Source: UBA7672 sp963718145 (GTDB taxonomy: Bacteria; Pseudomonadota; Alphaproteobacteria; Caulobacterales; Hyphomonadaceae). From it: a stretch of 64,000 nt of DNA. Shown one piece after another: positions 35,212-43,472 of the stretch (position 1 is the stretch's first letter; the number at the start of each line of letters is the position of its first letter). A program made the translations under genes and the position numbers. The stretch is taken from NCBI GenBank assembly GCA_963718145.1, contig CAVQYJ010000017.1:124001-188000 (forward strand), given 5' to 3'. The notes beneath the pieces are model-generated. The model was not told the DNA's origin. It saw only the letters and a program-made list of their open reading frames with translations, and did no database searches.

Positions 35212-36078
35212 CTACTCCGCCAGTCGTTGCAGGTAGCGGCCATAGTCCGTCTTCGCCAGCGGCTCGGCGGCGCGACGCAGGCCTTCCGCATCGATCCATC
35301 CCTGCAGGAAGGCGATCTCCTCGGGGCAGCCCACCTTCATGCCCTGCCTCCGCTCGATCGCAGCCACGTATTCCGAGGCTTCCAGCAGGCTGTCATGCGT
35401 ACCGCAATCCATCCACATGAAGCCTTTTTCCATGCACATGACCGACAGGTTTCCAGCCTCCAGATAGAGCCGGTTGAGATCGGTGATCTCCAGCTCCTCG
35501 CGAACCGACGGCTTCACTTTTCGCGCCAGCTCGCTCGCCTTGCCGTCGTAGAAATAGAGCCCCGTCACCGACCAGTTCGACTTCGGCGCCCTGGGCTTTT
35601 CCTCGATGCTGATCGCCTTGCCCGCCGCATCCAGCTCGACAATGCCGTACCGCCCCGGATCGCTGACCTGGTAGGCGAACAGCGACGCCCCGCTCGTCTG
35701 GGCTGAGGCCCGCCGCGCCATGTCGGCAAGGCCCGAACCATGGAAGATGTTATCGCCCAGGATCATGGCGCTCGGCTCGCCGCCGATCCATTTTTCTCCG
35801 ATCAGGAATGCCTGCGCGAGTCCCTCTGGTTTTGGCTGCTGCGCATAGTTGATCCGCATGCCGAGGTGCGATCCGTCCTTGAGCAACCTCTCGAACGCGG
35901 TTGCATCCTCGGGCGTCGTGATCACCAGCACGTCGCGTATGCCCGCCAGCATCAGGGTCGACAGCGGATAATAGACCAGCGGCTTGTCGTAGACGGGCAA
36001 CAGCTGTTTCGAGACGGAGATCGTCAGCGGCCACAGGCGCGAACCTGTTCCTCCTGCCAGAATGATCCCCTTGCGCAT
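35212..36078 (-). CDS. rfbA: Glucose-1-phosphate thymidylyltransferase
   Basis: Nucleotidyltransferase of 288 residues making dTDP-glucose, the first step of dTDP-deoxysugar synthesis. MRKGIILAGGTGSRLWPLT is the nucleotide loop (GTGSRL instead of the more usual SGTRL), followed by SKQLLPVYDKPLVYYPLSTL, LGDNIFHGSGL, VEEKP-equivalent ISIEEKPRAPKSNWSVTGLYFYD and WMDCGTHDSLLEAS. The start at 36078 has GGAG about ten bases upstream. It lies 16 bp downstream of purU on the same strand. Confidence 0.93.
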   Translation of the reverse strand: MRKGIILAGGTGSRLWPLTISVSKQLLPVYDKPLVYYPLSTLMLAGIRDVLVITTPEDATAFERLLKDGSHLGMRINYAQQPKPEGLAQAFLIGEKWIGGEPSAMILGDNIFHGSGLADMARRASAQTSGASLFAYQVSDPGRYGIVELDAAGKAISIEEKPRAPKSNWSVTGLYFYDGKASELARKVKPSVREELEITDLNRLYLEAGNLSVMCMEKGFMWMDCGTHDSLLEASEYVAAIERRQGMKVGCPEEIAFLQGWIDAEGLRRAAEPLAKTDYGRYLQRLAE

Positions 36079-36094
36079 CGCGTCTCTCCTGCGC

Positions 36095-36961
36095 CTAGCC
36101 GAACACGACCGTCTTCGTCCCGTTGAGGAAGATGCGGCCCTCGACATGCAGCTTTACGGCCTGGGACAGCACGCGCGCCTCGATGTCGCGCCCGATCGCC
36201 GACAGCGTATCGGCCGTATGGGAGTGGTCGGCGCGCTCGACCGCCTGGGTGATGATCGGCCCCTCGTCGAGATCCGGCGTCACATAGTGCGCCGTCGCGC
36301 CGATCAGCTTCACGCCGCGGTCGAACGCCTGCTTGTAGGGAGATGCGCCCTTGAACCCCGGCAGGAAGGAATGATGAATGTTGATGCAGCGCCCCGCCAG
36401 CTTCTCGCACGTCCGGTCCGACAACACCTGCATGTATCGCGCGAGCACCACGAGGTCCGCCTTGGTCTCCGCCGCCAGATCGAGAATCCGCATTTCCGAC
36501 TTGCCCCGCGTCGAGGGTTCGACGGGCACGTGGATGAAGGGAATGCCATGCCGTTCGGCGAGCCACTGGCACGATGTGTGATTGGACACGATCGCCGGCA
36601 CATTGACGGGCAAGGCGCCGATGCGATGGCGGTAGAGCAGGTCGTTGAGGCAGTGATCCGCCTTCGACACAAGGATCAGCACGTTGGGCTTGACGCGCGC
36701 ATCGCGCAGGTCCCACTCCATCCTCCACTTCGCCGCGACGCCCTCGAACTCATGCACGAACGCGGCAAGCGCGAAGCCAGGCGTCTCAGAGGCGAACACG
36801 ATGCGCAGGAAGAAACGCCCCGTCGCGGGATCGCCGAAGTTCGACGTCTCGACGATGAACAGCCGCCGCGCCGCAAGGAAGCCAGCCACATCGGCGACGA
36901 TCCCGATCGAATCCATGCAGCTCGCGCGCAGGACGAAGCGATCGGAAGAGACAGGAGTCAT
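36095..36961 (-). CDS. purU: Formyltetrahydrofolate deformylase
   Basis: Enzyme of 288 residues hydrolysing 10-formyl-tetrahydrofolate to formate and tetrahydrofolate. The N-terminal ACT-like domain (DRFVLRASCMDSIGIVADVAGFL) is followed by the formyltransferase-fold hydrolase: VSNHTSCQWLAERHGIPF, NIHHSFLPGFKGASPYKQAFDRG and TAHYVTPDLDEGPII, which include the catalytic Asn, His and Asp. The start is the ATG at 36961 (MTPVSSDRF); upstream open frame has no homology. It sits directly upstream of rfbA (16 bp) in a locus with two sugar formyltransferases that draw on the same cofactor. Confidence 0.93.
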   Translation of the reverse strand: MTPVSSDRFVLRASCMDSIGIVADVAGFLAARRLFIVETSNFGDPATGRFFLRIVFASETPGFALAAFVHEFEGVAAKWRMEWDLRDARVKPNVLILVSKADHCLNDLLYRHRIGALPVNVPAIVSNHTSCQWLAERHGIPFIHVPVEPSTRGKSEMRILDLAAETKADLVVLARYMQVLSDRTCEKLAGRCINIHHSFLPGFKGASPYKQAFDRGVKLIGATAHYVTPDLDEGPIITQAVERADHSHTADTLSAIGRDIEARVLSQAVKLHVEGRIFLNGTKTVVFG

Positions 36962-37026
36962 GCGAGCCCTCGGTATCGGCCCGTTTTCCATGGGCCGGGG
37001 CGGCGCGCAAGGCCTGAAGGCCAGAC

Positions 37027-38544
37027 CTAGCTGAGGCGCAGCATCGCAAGGCTGTCGCCTGGACTGAACGCCGCAAACGCGAAGCCAAGCGCAAGGATGC
37101 CGCCCATCGCGAGGCTCTGGCCGTCCTTGATGGCGAAGACGACCGGATCGTCGTCGAGCTCGCCCCGGTTGGCCAGCAGCCACACGCGCATCAGCCACAT
37201 CGAGAGGACGACTGGCGCCACCCACAGCGCGTCAGGCAAGGGATAGAGACCTGAAGGCCAGGCCGACTCGATGATGTAAAGCACCAGGATCAGCGGCGCG
37301 ACGGTGGCGGTTGCAAGGCCCAGCCCGAGCGTCAGCCCGGCGTCCTCGGCGCGATAGCCGCGGTTGGCGACCCGCCGCTCTCCGGCTGCCGCGCGCCGCA
37401 GCACTTCGACATGGCGCTTGGCGAGGGACAGCGAGACGAACAGGAACATCGAGAACACCAGGAGCCACTGGGTCAGCACGACGCCCGTGAGGACGCCGCC
37501 CATGATCAGCCGCAGCGTGTAGAGGAAACTCAGCGCCAGCGTGTCGGCCAGCGCGGCGCGCTTGAGGCGAAGCGAATAGGCCAGCGTCACCACCAGATAG
37601 GACAGCATGGTCACGCCAAAGGCTGGCGAGAGCAGGAAGCCGCCGATGAAGCCCGTGGCGATCAGGAGAGGCGCGGCGAGCAACCCTTGCCACAGCTTGA
37701 GCTTGCCGCTCGCAAGCGGCCGTTCGCGCTTGGTGGGATGGCCGCGGTCGGCCTTGAGGTCGAGGATGTCGTTGAGGATGTAGGTGCCCGACGCCATGAG
37801 GCCGAGCAGGGGCAGGGCGATGGCGCAGGTCGCCATGGTCGCCGGATCGGTCAGCTTCATGCCGAGGATCGGCGGCACGAAGATCAGCGCGTTCTTGGCC
37901 CACTGGTGCAGGCGCATCGCCTTGCGCCACGCCTTCACGCCGGCATCCGGCCGGTCAAACGCGCGCACGACGGTGACGCCCATCCTCTCGATGGCTCGCG
38001 TGCGCTTTTCGCCGCCGCCGACATGCGAGGCCGCCTTGGCCTTGGCCCAGACCTTCAGGTCCGCAGGGCTGTCGCCGACATATTCGAAACCGTCCGGCGC
38101 CAGCGTTTCGAGAAGCTGCGCCTTGGCCGCGCCCTTGTTGTTGGTCGCGCCATCGCTCCCCAGGGCCCGGTCGAACAGGCCAAAGCGCCTGGCGATCGCC
38201 TCGACGGTCTCCTGGTCGGCGGCCGAGACCAGCCAGACCTTGCGGCCCATCGCCTTGGCGCGCCGGCAATACGCCAGCACCGCCTCGTTCACCGGCAGCG
38301 TGTCGACATCGAGAACCGCGCCGCGCTGCAGCCGCGCCTTGACCTTCGCGATGGCAAACGGAAGCTGGGCGAGCTGCCACAACGTCCAGAATGGCCGGCG
38401 GCGCAGATGCTCAGCGGTCGCTTCAAACAACGTGTCGGTCAGCAGCAGCGTGCCGTCGAGGTCGACCGCCAACGGATAGGCGATCTCGTCATTTGCGGGC
38501 GTGCGCGGGGCAAGCCTCACTTCGTGAGAGACATTCGGCCTCAT
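37027..38544 (-). CDS. HAD phosphatase-UbiA prenyltransferase fusion
   Basis: Membrane protein of 505 residues. The N-terminal 200 residues are a HAD hydrolase: DLDGTLLLTDTLFE, the strand-2 VSAADQET and YVGDSPADLKVW. The rest is a UbiA prenyltransferase with about eight helices, the first Asp-rich motif NDILDLKADRGHPTKRERPLASG and the leading LHQWAKNALIFVPPILG. This LHQWAKN/NDILD type groups with decaprenyl-phosphate phosphoribosyltransferases, so a polyprenyl-phosphate pentose-phosphate synthase followed by its own phosphatase is a plausible role. The ATG at 38544 has AAGGGA six bases upstream. Possibly co-transcribed with purU and rfbA (65-bp gap). Confidence 0.82.
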   Translation of the reverse strand: MRPNVSHEVRLAPRTPANDEIAYPLAVDLDGTLLLTDTLFEATAEHLRRRPFWTLWQLAQLPFAIAKVKARLQRGAVLDVDTLPVNEAVLAYCRRAKAMGRKVWLVSAADQETVEAIARRFGLFDRALGSDGATNNKGAAKAQLLETLAPDGFEYVGDSPADLKVWAKAKAASHVGGGEKRTRAIERMGVTVVRAFDRPDAGVKAWRKAMRLHQWAKNALIFVPPILGMKLTDPATMATCAIALPLLGLMASGTYILNDILDLKADRGHPTKRERPLASGKLKLWQGLLAAPLLIATGFIGGFLLSPAFGVTMLSYLVVTLAYSLRLKRAALADTLALSFLYTLRLIMGGVLTGVVLTQWLLVFSMFLFVSLSLAKRHVEVLRRAAAGERRVANRGYRAEDAGLTLGLGLATATVAPLILVLYIIESAWPSGLYPLPDALWVAPVVLSMWLMRVWLLANRGELDDDPVVFAIKDGQSLAMGGILALGFAFAAFSPGDSLAMLRLS

Positions 38545-38797
38545 CCCGGATCCCTTGTCGTCCTCCGGACTGTCGTCTCCGGAGGTCAGGCGCCTCTCGT
38601 CGAGACGCGCGTGACGCCGCCAATGTGCGGCCTTGAGCCCTACGGGTAAGGGAAACTGCTCAAGATTCAGTTGATCCGATCCGGGACAGGCGCCTTGGCG
38701 AGTTGCAGGGCCCATGTCCCTTGGCTAGAGCAGGTCGGAATAAAGTGCGGACGAAGCGTTCCGTTTCGGAATCCCGCTGGAATCGTGTGGGAAGTTC

Positions 38798-39892
38798 GTG
38801 GGTCCGTCTGCGCAGCAACCTCTTGATAAGGATCGCGCGCCCCCGGGCCGGACGCTGTCTGTCGATAACAATTTCAACCTGCTGCGTCTTGCCTTCGCGC
38901 TGATGGTGGCCGCCTATCACGCCGCCATCCTGCCCGGCGTCATCGGCTGGAAGGCGGCCGAGCCCTATCTCACCCTCGCGGCCGAGATCGGCGTGCAGGG
39001 CTTCTTCGTGCTTTCGGGCTATCTCGTTTATGCCAGCCTTGAGCGCTCGCCATCCTTGGCGCTCTACACGGAGAAGCGCATCCGGCGCCTCTATCCAGCC
39101 TACGCCACGGTCGTCATCGTCTGCGCGGCGGCAGCCATTGCGATCAGCCCGGCCGCACGCGCGGCGCCGGTCGAAGTCGCGCGCTATCTCGGCTGGAATC
39201 TTGTCTTCCTCAACTTCATGGCGCCCGGCATTCCCGGCGTGTTCGACGCTAACCGCTTCACCGAAATCAACGGCGCGCTGTGGACGCTGAAGATCGAGGT
39301 AATGTTCTACGTCATCCTGCCGCTGCTTGCCTGGGCGCTGCGGGCGATGGGAAGCGCCCGCTGGCTGCTGATTCTTGCGGTCTACGCCAGCGCCGAGGCC
39401 TGGCGCATCGGCCTGCAGCATCTGGCCCAGCAAGGGCAGGCAGGGCTCTCGCCGGTCGCCGACCAGCTCTGGCCCCAGCTCCCCGGGCAGATGAGCTTCT
39501 TCATCACCGGCATCGCCTTCCGCATGCTCAACCCCTCGGGCGCGAAGCTGCATCTCGCGGGCGTTCTCGGCATTGTCCTGCTGGCTGCGTCCGTCATGCG
39601 GCCGGAGGCCGAACCGGTGCGCGCTTTGGGGCTGGGCGCCGTCGCCATCTGGATTGCGACCGGCCTGCCGCGCCTGATCGACGCCGCCCGGTTCGGCGAC
39701 CTGTCCTATGGCCTCTACATCGTGCATTTCCCGATCATCCAGGGCGCCATCGCCGCCGGACTTTTCGCCGCCTCCGCCTGGGCCGGCCTGGCCGTCTCGG
39801 CGGCAGGCGCACTGATCGCGGCGCTTCTCCTGTGGCATCTGGTTGAGCGTCCTGCGCTCAGGGCCGATAGCGCCTACAGAAGCCATGCCTGA
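38798..39892 (+). CDS. Acyltransferase 3 family protein (OafA-type)
   Basis: Integral membrane O-acyltransferase of 364 residues with about ten helices. NNFNLLRLAFALMVAAYHAAIL carries the conserved Arg and His, GVQGFFVLSGYLVYASLERS the FFxxSGYL motif, and LYTEKRIRRLYPAYATVVIV the R-R-xxRxxP motif. The end FGDLSYGLYIVHFPIIQG is typical. Such proteins acetylate sugars of O-antigen or exopolysaccharide on the periplasmic side. GTG start at 38798 with GGGAAG upstream. Divergent from the HAD-UbiA gene across 253 bp. Confidence 0.86.
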   Translation: MGPSAQQPLDKDRAPPGRTLSVDNNFNLLRLAFALMVAAYHAAILPGVIGWKAAEPYLTLAAEIGVQGFFVLSGYLVYASLERSPSLALYTEKRIRRLYPAYATVVIVCAAAAIAISPAARAAPVEVARYLGWNLVFLNFMAPGIPGVFDANRFTEINGALWTLKIEVMFYVILPLLAWALRAMGSARWLLILAVYASAEAWRIGLQHLAQQGQAGLSPVADQLWPQLPGQMSFFITGIAFRMLNPSGAKLHLAGVLGIVLLAASVMRPEAEPVRALGLGAVAIWIATGLPRLIDAARFGDLSYGLYIVHFPIIQGAIAAGLFAASAWAGLAVSAAGALIAALLLWHLVERPALRADSAYRSHA

Positions 39893-39977
39893 GGCCCGGC
39901 GACCGCTTGGCCTTTGACCCAAAGTCAGGGACAAAGGCGCAAGACCCGGCCGCCACACCTTTCAGGGAAGCCTCCCA

Positions 39978-40631
39978 ATGCAGCTGTTCATCGATTCCGC
40001 CGACACGGCCGAGCTGCGCGCCGCCGCCGATTCCGGCCTGATCGACGGGGTCACCACCAATCCCTCCCTCATCGCCAAGTCCGGCCGCAAGATGAAGGAA
40101 GCGATCGCCGAGATCTGCTCGATCATTCCCGGCCCGGTCAGCGCCGAAGCGGTGGCAACCGATGTCGAGGGCATGCTGGCCGAAGGACGCTATCTCGCCC
40201 GCATTGCGCCCAACGTCGTGGTCAAGCTGCCCCTGACCGAGAATGGCCTCAAGGCCTGCCGCGTGCTGGCCGACGAGGGGACCAAGGTCAACGTCACGCT
40301 GTGCTTCTCGGCCGTGCAGGCGCTGCTCGCCGCCAAGTCCGGCGCCTATTTCATTTCGCCCTTCATCGGCCGGCTGGACGACAAGGGCATCGACGGCATG
40401 GGTCTGATCCGCGAGATCCGGAAGGTCTACGACAATTACGGCTACCAGACGCGCATCCTGTCGGCGTCGATCCGCTCGTCCGACCATGTGCGCGACGCGG
40501 CCCTCGCAGGGTCCGACTGTGCGACGCTTCCGCCGAAGATCTTCGCAGCGCTCTACAAGCACGAGCTGACGGATTCAGGCGTCGCCGCCTTCCTCAAGGA
40601 CTGGAAGTCGACGGGTCAGTCCATTCTCTAG
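39978..40631 (+). CDS. tal: Transaldolase / fructose-6-phosphate aldolase family
   Basis: Class I aldolase of 217 residues, the short TalC/FSA type. MQLFIDSADTAELRAA, GVTTNPSLIAKSG, NVVVKLPLTENGLKA with the Schiff-base Lys, NVTLCFSAVQALLAAKSGA and SPFIGRLDDKG are intact. It moves carbon in the pentose phosphate pathway and could feed erythrose-4-P/sedoheptulose-7-P or arabinose-5-P precursors for the KDO genes just downstream. AGGGAAG lies eight bases before the ATG. Confidence 0.92.
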   Translation: MQLFIDSADTAELRAAADSGLIDGVTTNPSLIAKSGRKMKEAIAEICSIIPGPVSAEAVATDVEGMLAEGRYLARIAPNVVVKLPLTENGLKACRVLADEGTKVNVTLCFSAVQALLAAKSGAYFISPFIGRLDDKGIDGMGLIREIRKVYDNYGYQTRILSASIRSSDHVRDAALAGSDCATLPPKIFAALYKHELTDSGVAAFLKDWKSTGQSIL

Positions 40632-40637
40632 CGATGT

Positions 40638-41555
40638 CTATTGCTTCTGCTCGAACCCTTCGGTCCAGAATCCAAAGGTCGCGCTCTCCGCGGTGTTCTG
40701 GCGCGAGGGATCGAGGCGGACGCCAAGCACTTCCACATTTGTGCCGCCGACCAGGGACACGCCGCGAGCGACCAGCTTGTAGCCCGAGCCGTCCGACACG
40801 TAGAGGTATTGCGGCCCGTTCCTGTCGCTCGACTGTGCAGGATCGCGCGGCAGCTCGGCGACGAAGGCCGGCGACAGGCCCGGTATCCACGCCTTGCCGC
40901 GATCCAGGAAGCCGCCTAGCGCGTCCGCCGGCGGATATTTCCCGTGCTGTTCGCGATAGGCCTTCAGCGCGTCATTGATGGTGACAAGATCGGACACCCG
41001 CCTGCGGTTCGCCAGCCGCGGGTCCTGGATCCAGGTTGGCGCATCGCCCGCGGCCGAAGGCGCAGGCGCCGCTGACGGCGGAGGCGTCCCGGACGCCACC
41101 GGCTTGGGCGCTGCCCTCACAGGCTCCGGCCTTGGTTCGGCGGGCCTCGCCACAGGCTGAGGCGCAGCCCTTGGGGCTGCCGGCTTCGGCGCTGCCTGAC
41201 GGGGCTCGGAAAAAATGTCATCTGCGGCCGCTGCTGCGCGCTGCGGCGCCGATTTGGCCGCGGACTTGGCCGTCGGCCTGGCCTCAGCGTTGGACGGCCT
41301 GGCGGCTCGTTCGGCCTTCACGGGTTTGGGCTTTTTGCCGCCCGGGATCAGTCCGATGACGAACAGGATGAAACCAAGCCCCGCGGCGCCTCCGCCTGCG
41401 TAAAGCGCCATCGAGCTGGCGAGGAATTCCTTCGCACCTGCGATGGAATCGAGGAAAGCCGCCCTGGCGAGAATGTCGGGCACATACTGAGCCCCTGCCA
41501 CCGCCCCGCCGCCGAGGAGCAAGAGGACGCCCACCACCAACGCCACGCCCTTCAT
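40638..41555 (-). CDS. Membrane protein with Ala/Pro linker and pseudopilin-like C-domain
   Basis: Unrecognised protein of 305 residues. Two hydrophobic helices near the N-terminus (VALVVGVLLLLGGGAVAGA; ALYAGGGAAGLGFILFVIGLIPGG) are followed by a long Lys/Ala/Pro-rich linker (about 75-175). The C-terminal 125 residues contain LVTINDALKAYREQHGKYPPADALGG, IPGLSPAFVAELPRDP and QYLYVSDGSGYKLVARG, which resemble the globular part of type II secretion major pseudopilins. No prepilin cleavage site is visible, so it is not a pseudopilin itself. Antisense to and between tal and kdsD. Confidence 0.65.
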   Translation of the reverse strand: MKGVALVVGVLLLLGGGAVAGAQYVPDILARAAFLDSIAGAKEFLASSMALYAGGGAAGLGFILFVIGLIPGGKKPKPVKAERAARPSNAEARPTAKSAAKSAPQRAAAAADDIFSEPRQAAPKPAAPRAAPQPVARPAEPRPEPVRAAPKPVASGTPPPSAAPAPSAAGDAPTWIQDPRLANRRRVSDLVTINDALKAYREQHGKYPPADALGGFLDRGKAWIPGLSPAFVAELPRDPAQSSDRNGPQYLYVSDGSGYKLVARGVSLVGGTNVEVLGVRLDPSRQNTAESATFGFWTEGFEQKQ

Positions 41556-41698
41556 GCACGTCTCCTCGGACCACCCGCAGTATCCGTTTTAGCTCGGCCC
41601 GCCCAACCGCTCAACTGCATAGGCAGCTTGCGTTTGGTGCGATTATCCGGCTTTGGCCGCCCGGATGACAGGGCCCGAAATCTGGTCCACATGGGGCC

Positions 41699-42658
41699 AT
41701 GCCGGACCGCAGCCACATCGCCATCGCCCGCCGCGTCCTGGACATGGAGGCAGACGCGCTCGGCGCTCTGTCGCGGACCCTGGGCGATGATTTCAGCAAC
41801 GCGGTCGAAACGATCCTGGCGGCCAGGGGCAGGGTGATCTGCACCGGCATCGGCAAGTCCGGCCACGTCGCCCGCAAGATTGCCGCAACCCTCGCCTCTA
41901 CCGGCACGCAGGCCTATTTCGTCCATTCCACCGAGGCGAGCCATGGCGACCTCGGCATGATCGGCGCTGGCGATGTCGTGCTGGCCCTCTCCAAGTCGGG
42001 CGAGTCGAACGAGCTTGGCGACATCCTGCACTACACCCGCCGCTTCGGCATTCCGCTTATCGCCATGACAGCCAGGCCCCTCAGCACGCTGGGCGCCGCG
42101 GCCGACATCCGCCTCCTCATTCCCGAAGCCGCCGAGGCCTGCGCCGAGACCAACGCTCCCACCACATCGACCACATTGATGATCGCTCTCGGCGATGCGC
42201 TCGCCGTCGCGCTGCTCGAAAGCCGTGGCTTCAAGGCGGACCAGTTCAAGGTGTTCCACCCCGGCGGCAAGCTCGGCGCGATGCTGCGCACCGCCGGCGA
42301 CCTGATGCACAAATCGGGAGAGCTTCCCGTCGTCGTCTCCGGCACGGCCTTCATCGACGCCGTCAGGTCAATGACCGGCAAGGGCTTCGGCGTGCTCGGC
42401 GTCACCACCCCCGATGGCAGGCTCGCGGGCATCGTCACCGACGGCGACCTGCGCCGCTATCTTACCTCCGGCGTCACCGCGAAGACGATTGACGAGGTGA
42501 TGACCAGATCCCCGCTCACGGCGGCGCCCGACACCCTCGCTGGCGCGGTTCTGCGCACGATGAACGACCGCAAGATCACGCAGCTCTTCGTGCTCGACGC
42601 CGGCAAGCCTGTCGGTCTCATCCACATGCACGACCTGCTCAGGGCAGGAGTGGCGTGA
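41699..42658 (+). CDS. kdsD: Arabinose-5-phosphate isomerase
   Basis: KpsF/GutQ family enzyme of 319 residues converting ribulose-5-P to arabinose-5-P, the first step of KDO synthesis. The SIS domain (residues 35-170) has GRVICTGIGKSGHVARKIAATLASTG, HSTEASHGDLGMIGAGDVVLALSKSGESNEL and APTTSTTLMIALGDALAVALLE with the catalytic His. Two CBS domains follow (DLMHKSGELPVV; DEVMTRSPLTAAP). kdsB begins 10 bp after the stop, and the three genes through 44080 form one operon. Confidence 0.94.
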   Translation: MPDRSHIAIARRVLDMEADALGALSRTLGDDFSNAVETILAARGRVICTGIGKSGHVARKIAATLASTGTQAYFVHSTEASHGDLGMIGAGDVVLALSKSGESNELGDILHYTRRFGIPLIAMTARPLSTLGAAADIRLLIPEAAEACAETNAPTTSTTLMIALGDALAVALLESRGFKADQFKVFHPGGKLGAMLRTAGDLMHKSGELPVVVSGTAFIDAVRSMTGKGFGVLGVTTPDGRLAGIVTDGDLRRYLTSGVTAKTIDEVMTRSPLTAAPDTLAGAVLRTMNDRKITQLFVLDAGKPVGLIHMHDLLRAGVA

Positions 42659-42668
42659 AATCCCTCCG

Positions 42669-43472
42669 ATGAAAACGCTGATCGTCATTCCCGCCCGCTA
42701 CGCCTCAAAACGCTTTCCGGGCAAGCCGTTGCACCTCATCAATGGCGTCTCGATGCTGGCCCGTACCGCCGCCGCCGCAAGACGGGCAGGGGATGCCTCC
42801 GGCGCCCGCGTGATCATCGCCACCGACGACGACCGCATCGCCGCCCACGCGCGCGAGATCGGCGTCGAGGCTGTGATGACCGACCCGGACCTTCCCTCCG
42901 GCACCGACCGCTGCCGCGCCGCCGCCCAGATCGCGGCGCCCGAGGCCGACTTCATCATCAACCTGCAGGGCGATGCGCCCTTCACGCCTCCCGCCCACGT
43001 CTCTGCGTTGATCGCCAACGCCGCCAAGGGCGATGTCGTGACGCCCGTGATCCAGCTTTCCTGGGACAAGCTCGACGACCTCCGCCAGCGCAAGACAACC
43101 ACGCCCTTTTCTGGCACGACCTGCATCGTCGGCGCCGACAATCGCGCCATCTGGTTCTCGAAGACCATCCTCCCGGCCATCCGCGGCGAGGACAAGATGC
43201 GCAGGCTCGACCGGCTCTCGCCTGTCTTCCAGCATGTCGGCCTCTATGGCTATCGCCGCGAGGCGCTCGCCCGCATCGCCGAACTGCCGCCCTCGCACTA
43301 CGAGGAACTCGAAGGCCTCGAACAGCTCCGCTTTCTTGAGAACGGGCTCTCCGTCTTCGCCGTCGAGGTTGAGCCGTCTAGCCTTCCTCAGGCCGGCATC
43401 GACACGCCCGAAGACGCCGACCGCGCCGCCGCCATCCTCAGGGCGCAGGGCGACCCGCACCTCCAGGGTTGA
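42669..43472 (+). CDS. kdsB: 3-deoxy-manno-octulosonate cytidylyltransferase
   Basis: CMP-KDO synthetase of 267 residues that activates KDO for lipid A-core assembly. VIPARYASKRFPGKPL is the CTP loop, VIIATDDDRIAAHA and DPDLPSGTDRCRAAA follow, and the metal site reads NLQGDAPFTPP where most KdsB have QGDEP. The C-terminal half has HVGLYGYRREALARI, SHYEELEGLEQLRFLENG and GIDTPEDADRAAAI. The stop overlaps the next start (TGATG). Confident of family; the Glu-to-Ala change next to the metal-binding Asp is noted separately. Confidence 0.92.
   Translation: MKTLIVIPARYASKRFPGKPLHLINGVSMLARTAAAARRAGDASGARVIIATDDDRIAAHAREIGVEAVMTDPDLPSGTDRCRAAAQIAAPEADFIINLQGDAPFTPPAHVSALIANAAKGDVVTPVIQLSWDKLDDLRQRKTTTPFSGTTCIVGADNRAIWFSKTILPAIRGEDKMRRLDRLSPVFQHVGLYGYRREALARIAELPPSHYEELEGLEQLRFLENGLSVFAVEVEPSSLPQAGIDTPEDADRAAAILRAQGDPHLQG

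Noticed and set aside
8262..36147. Genomic island with att sites or mobile elements
   Set aside because: Parts of the locus (about 22-29 kb) look less GC-rich at third positions, but no integrase, transposase, tRNA or flanking direct repeat was seen.
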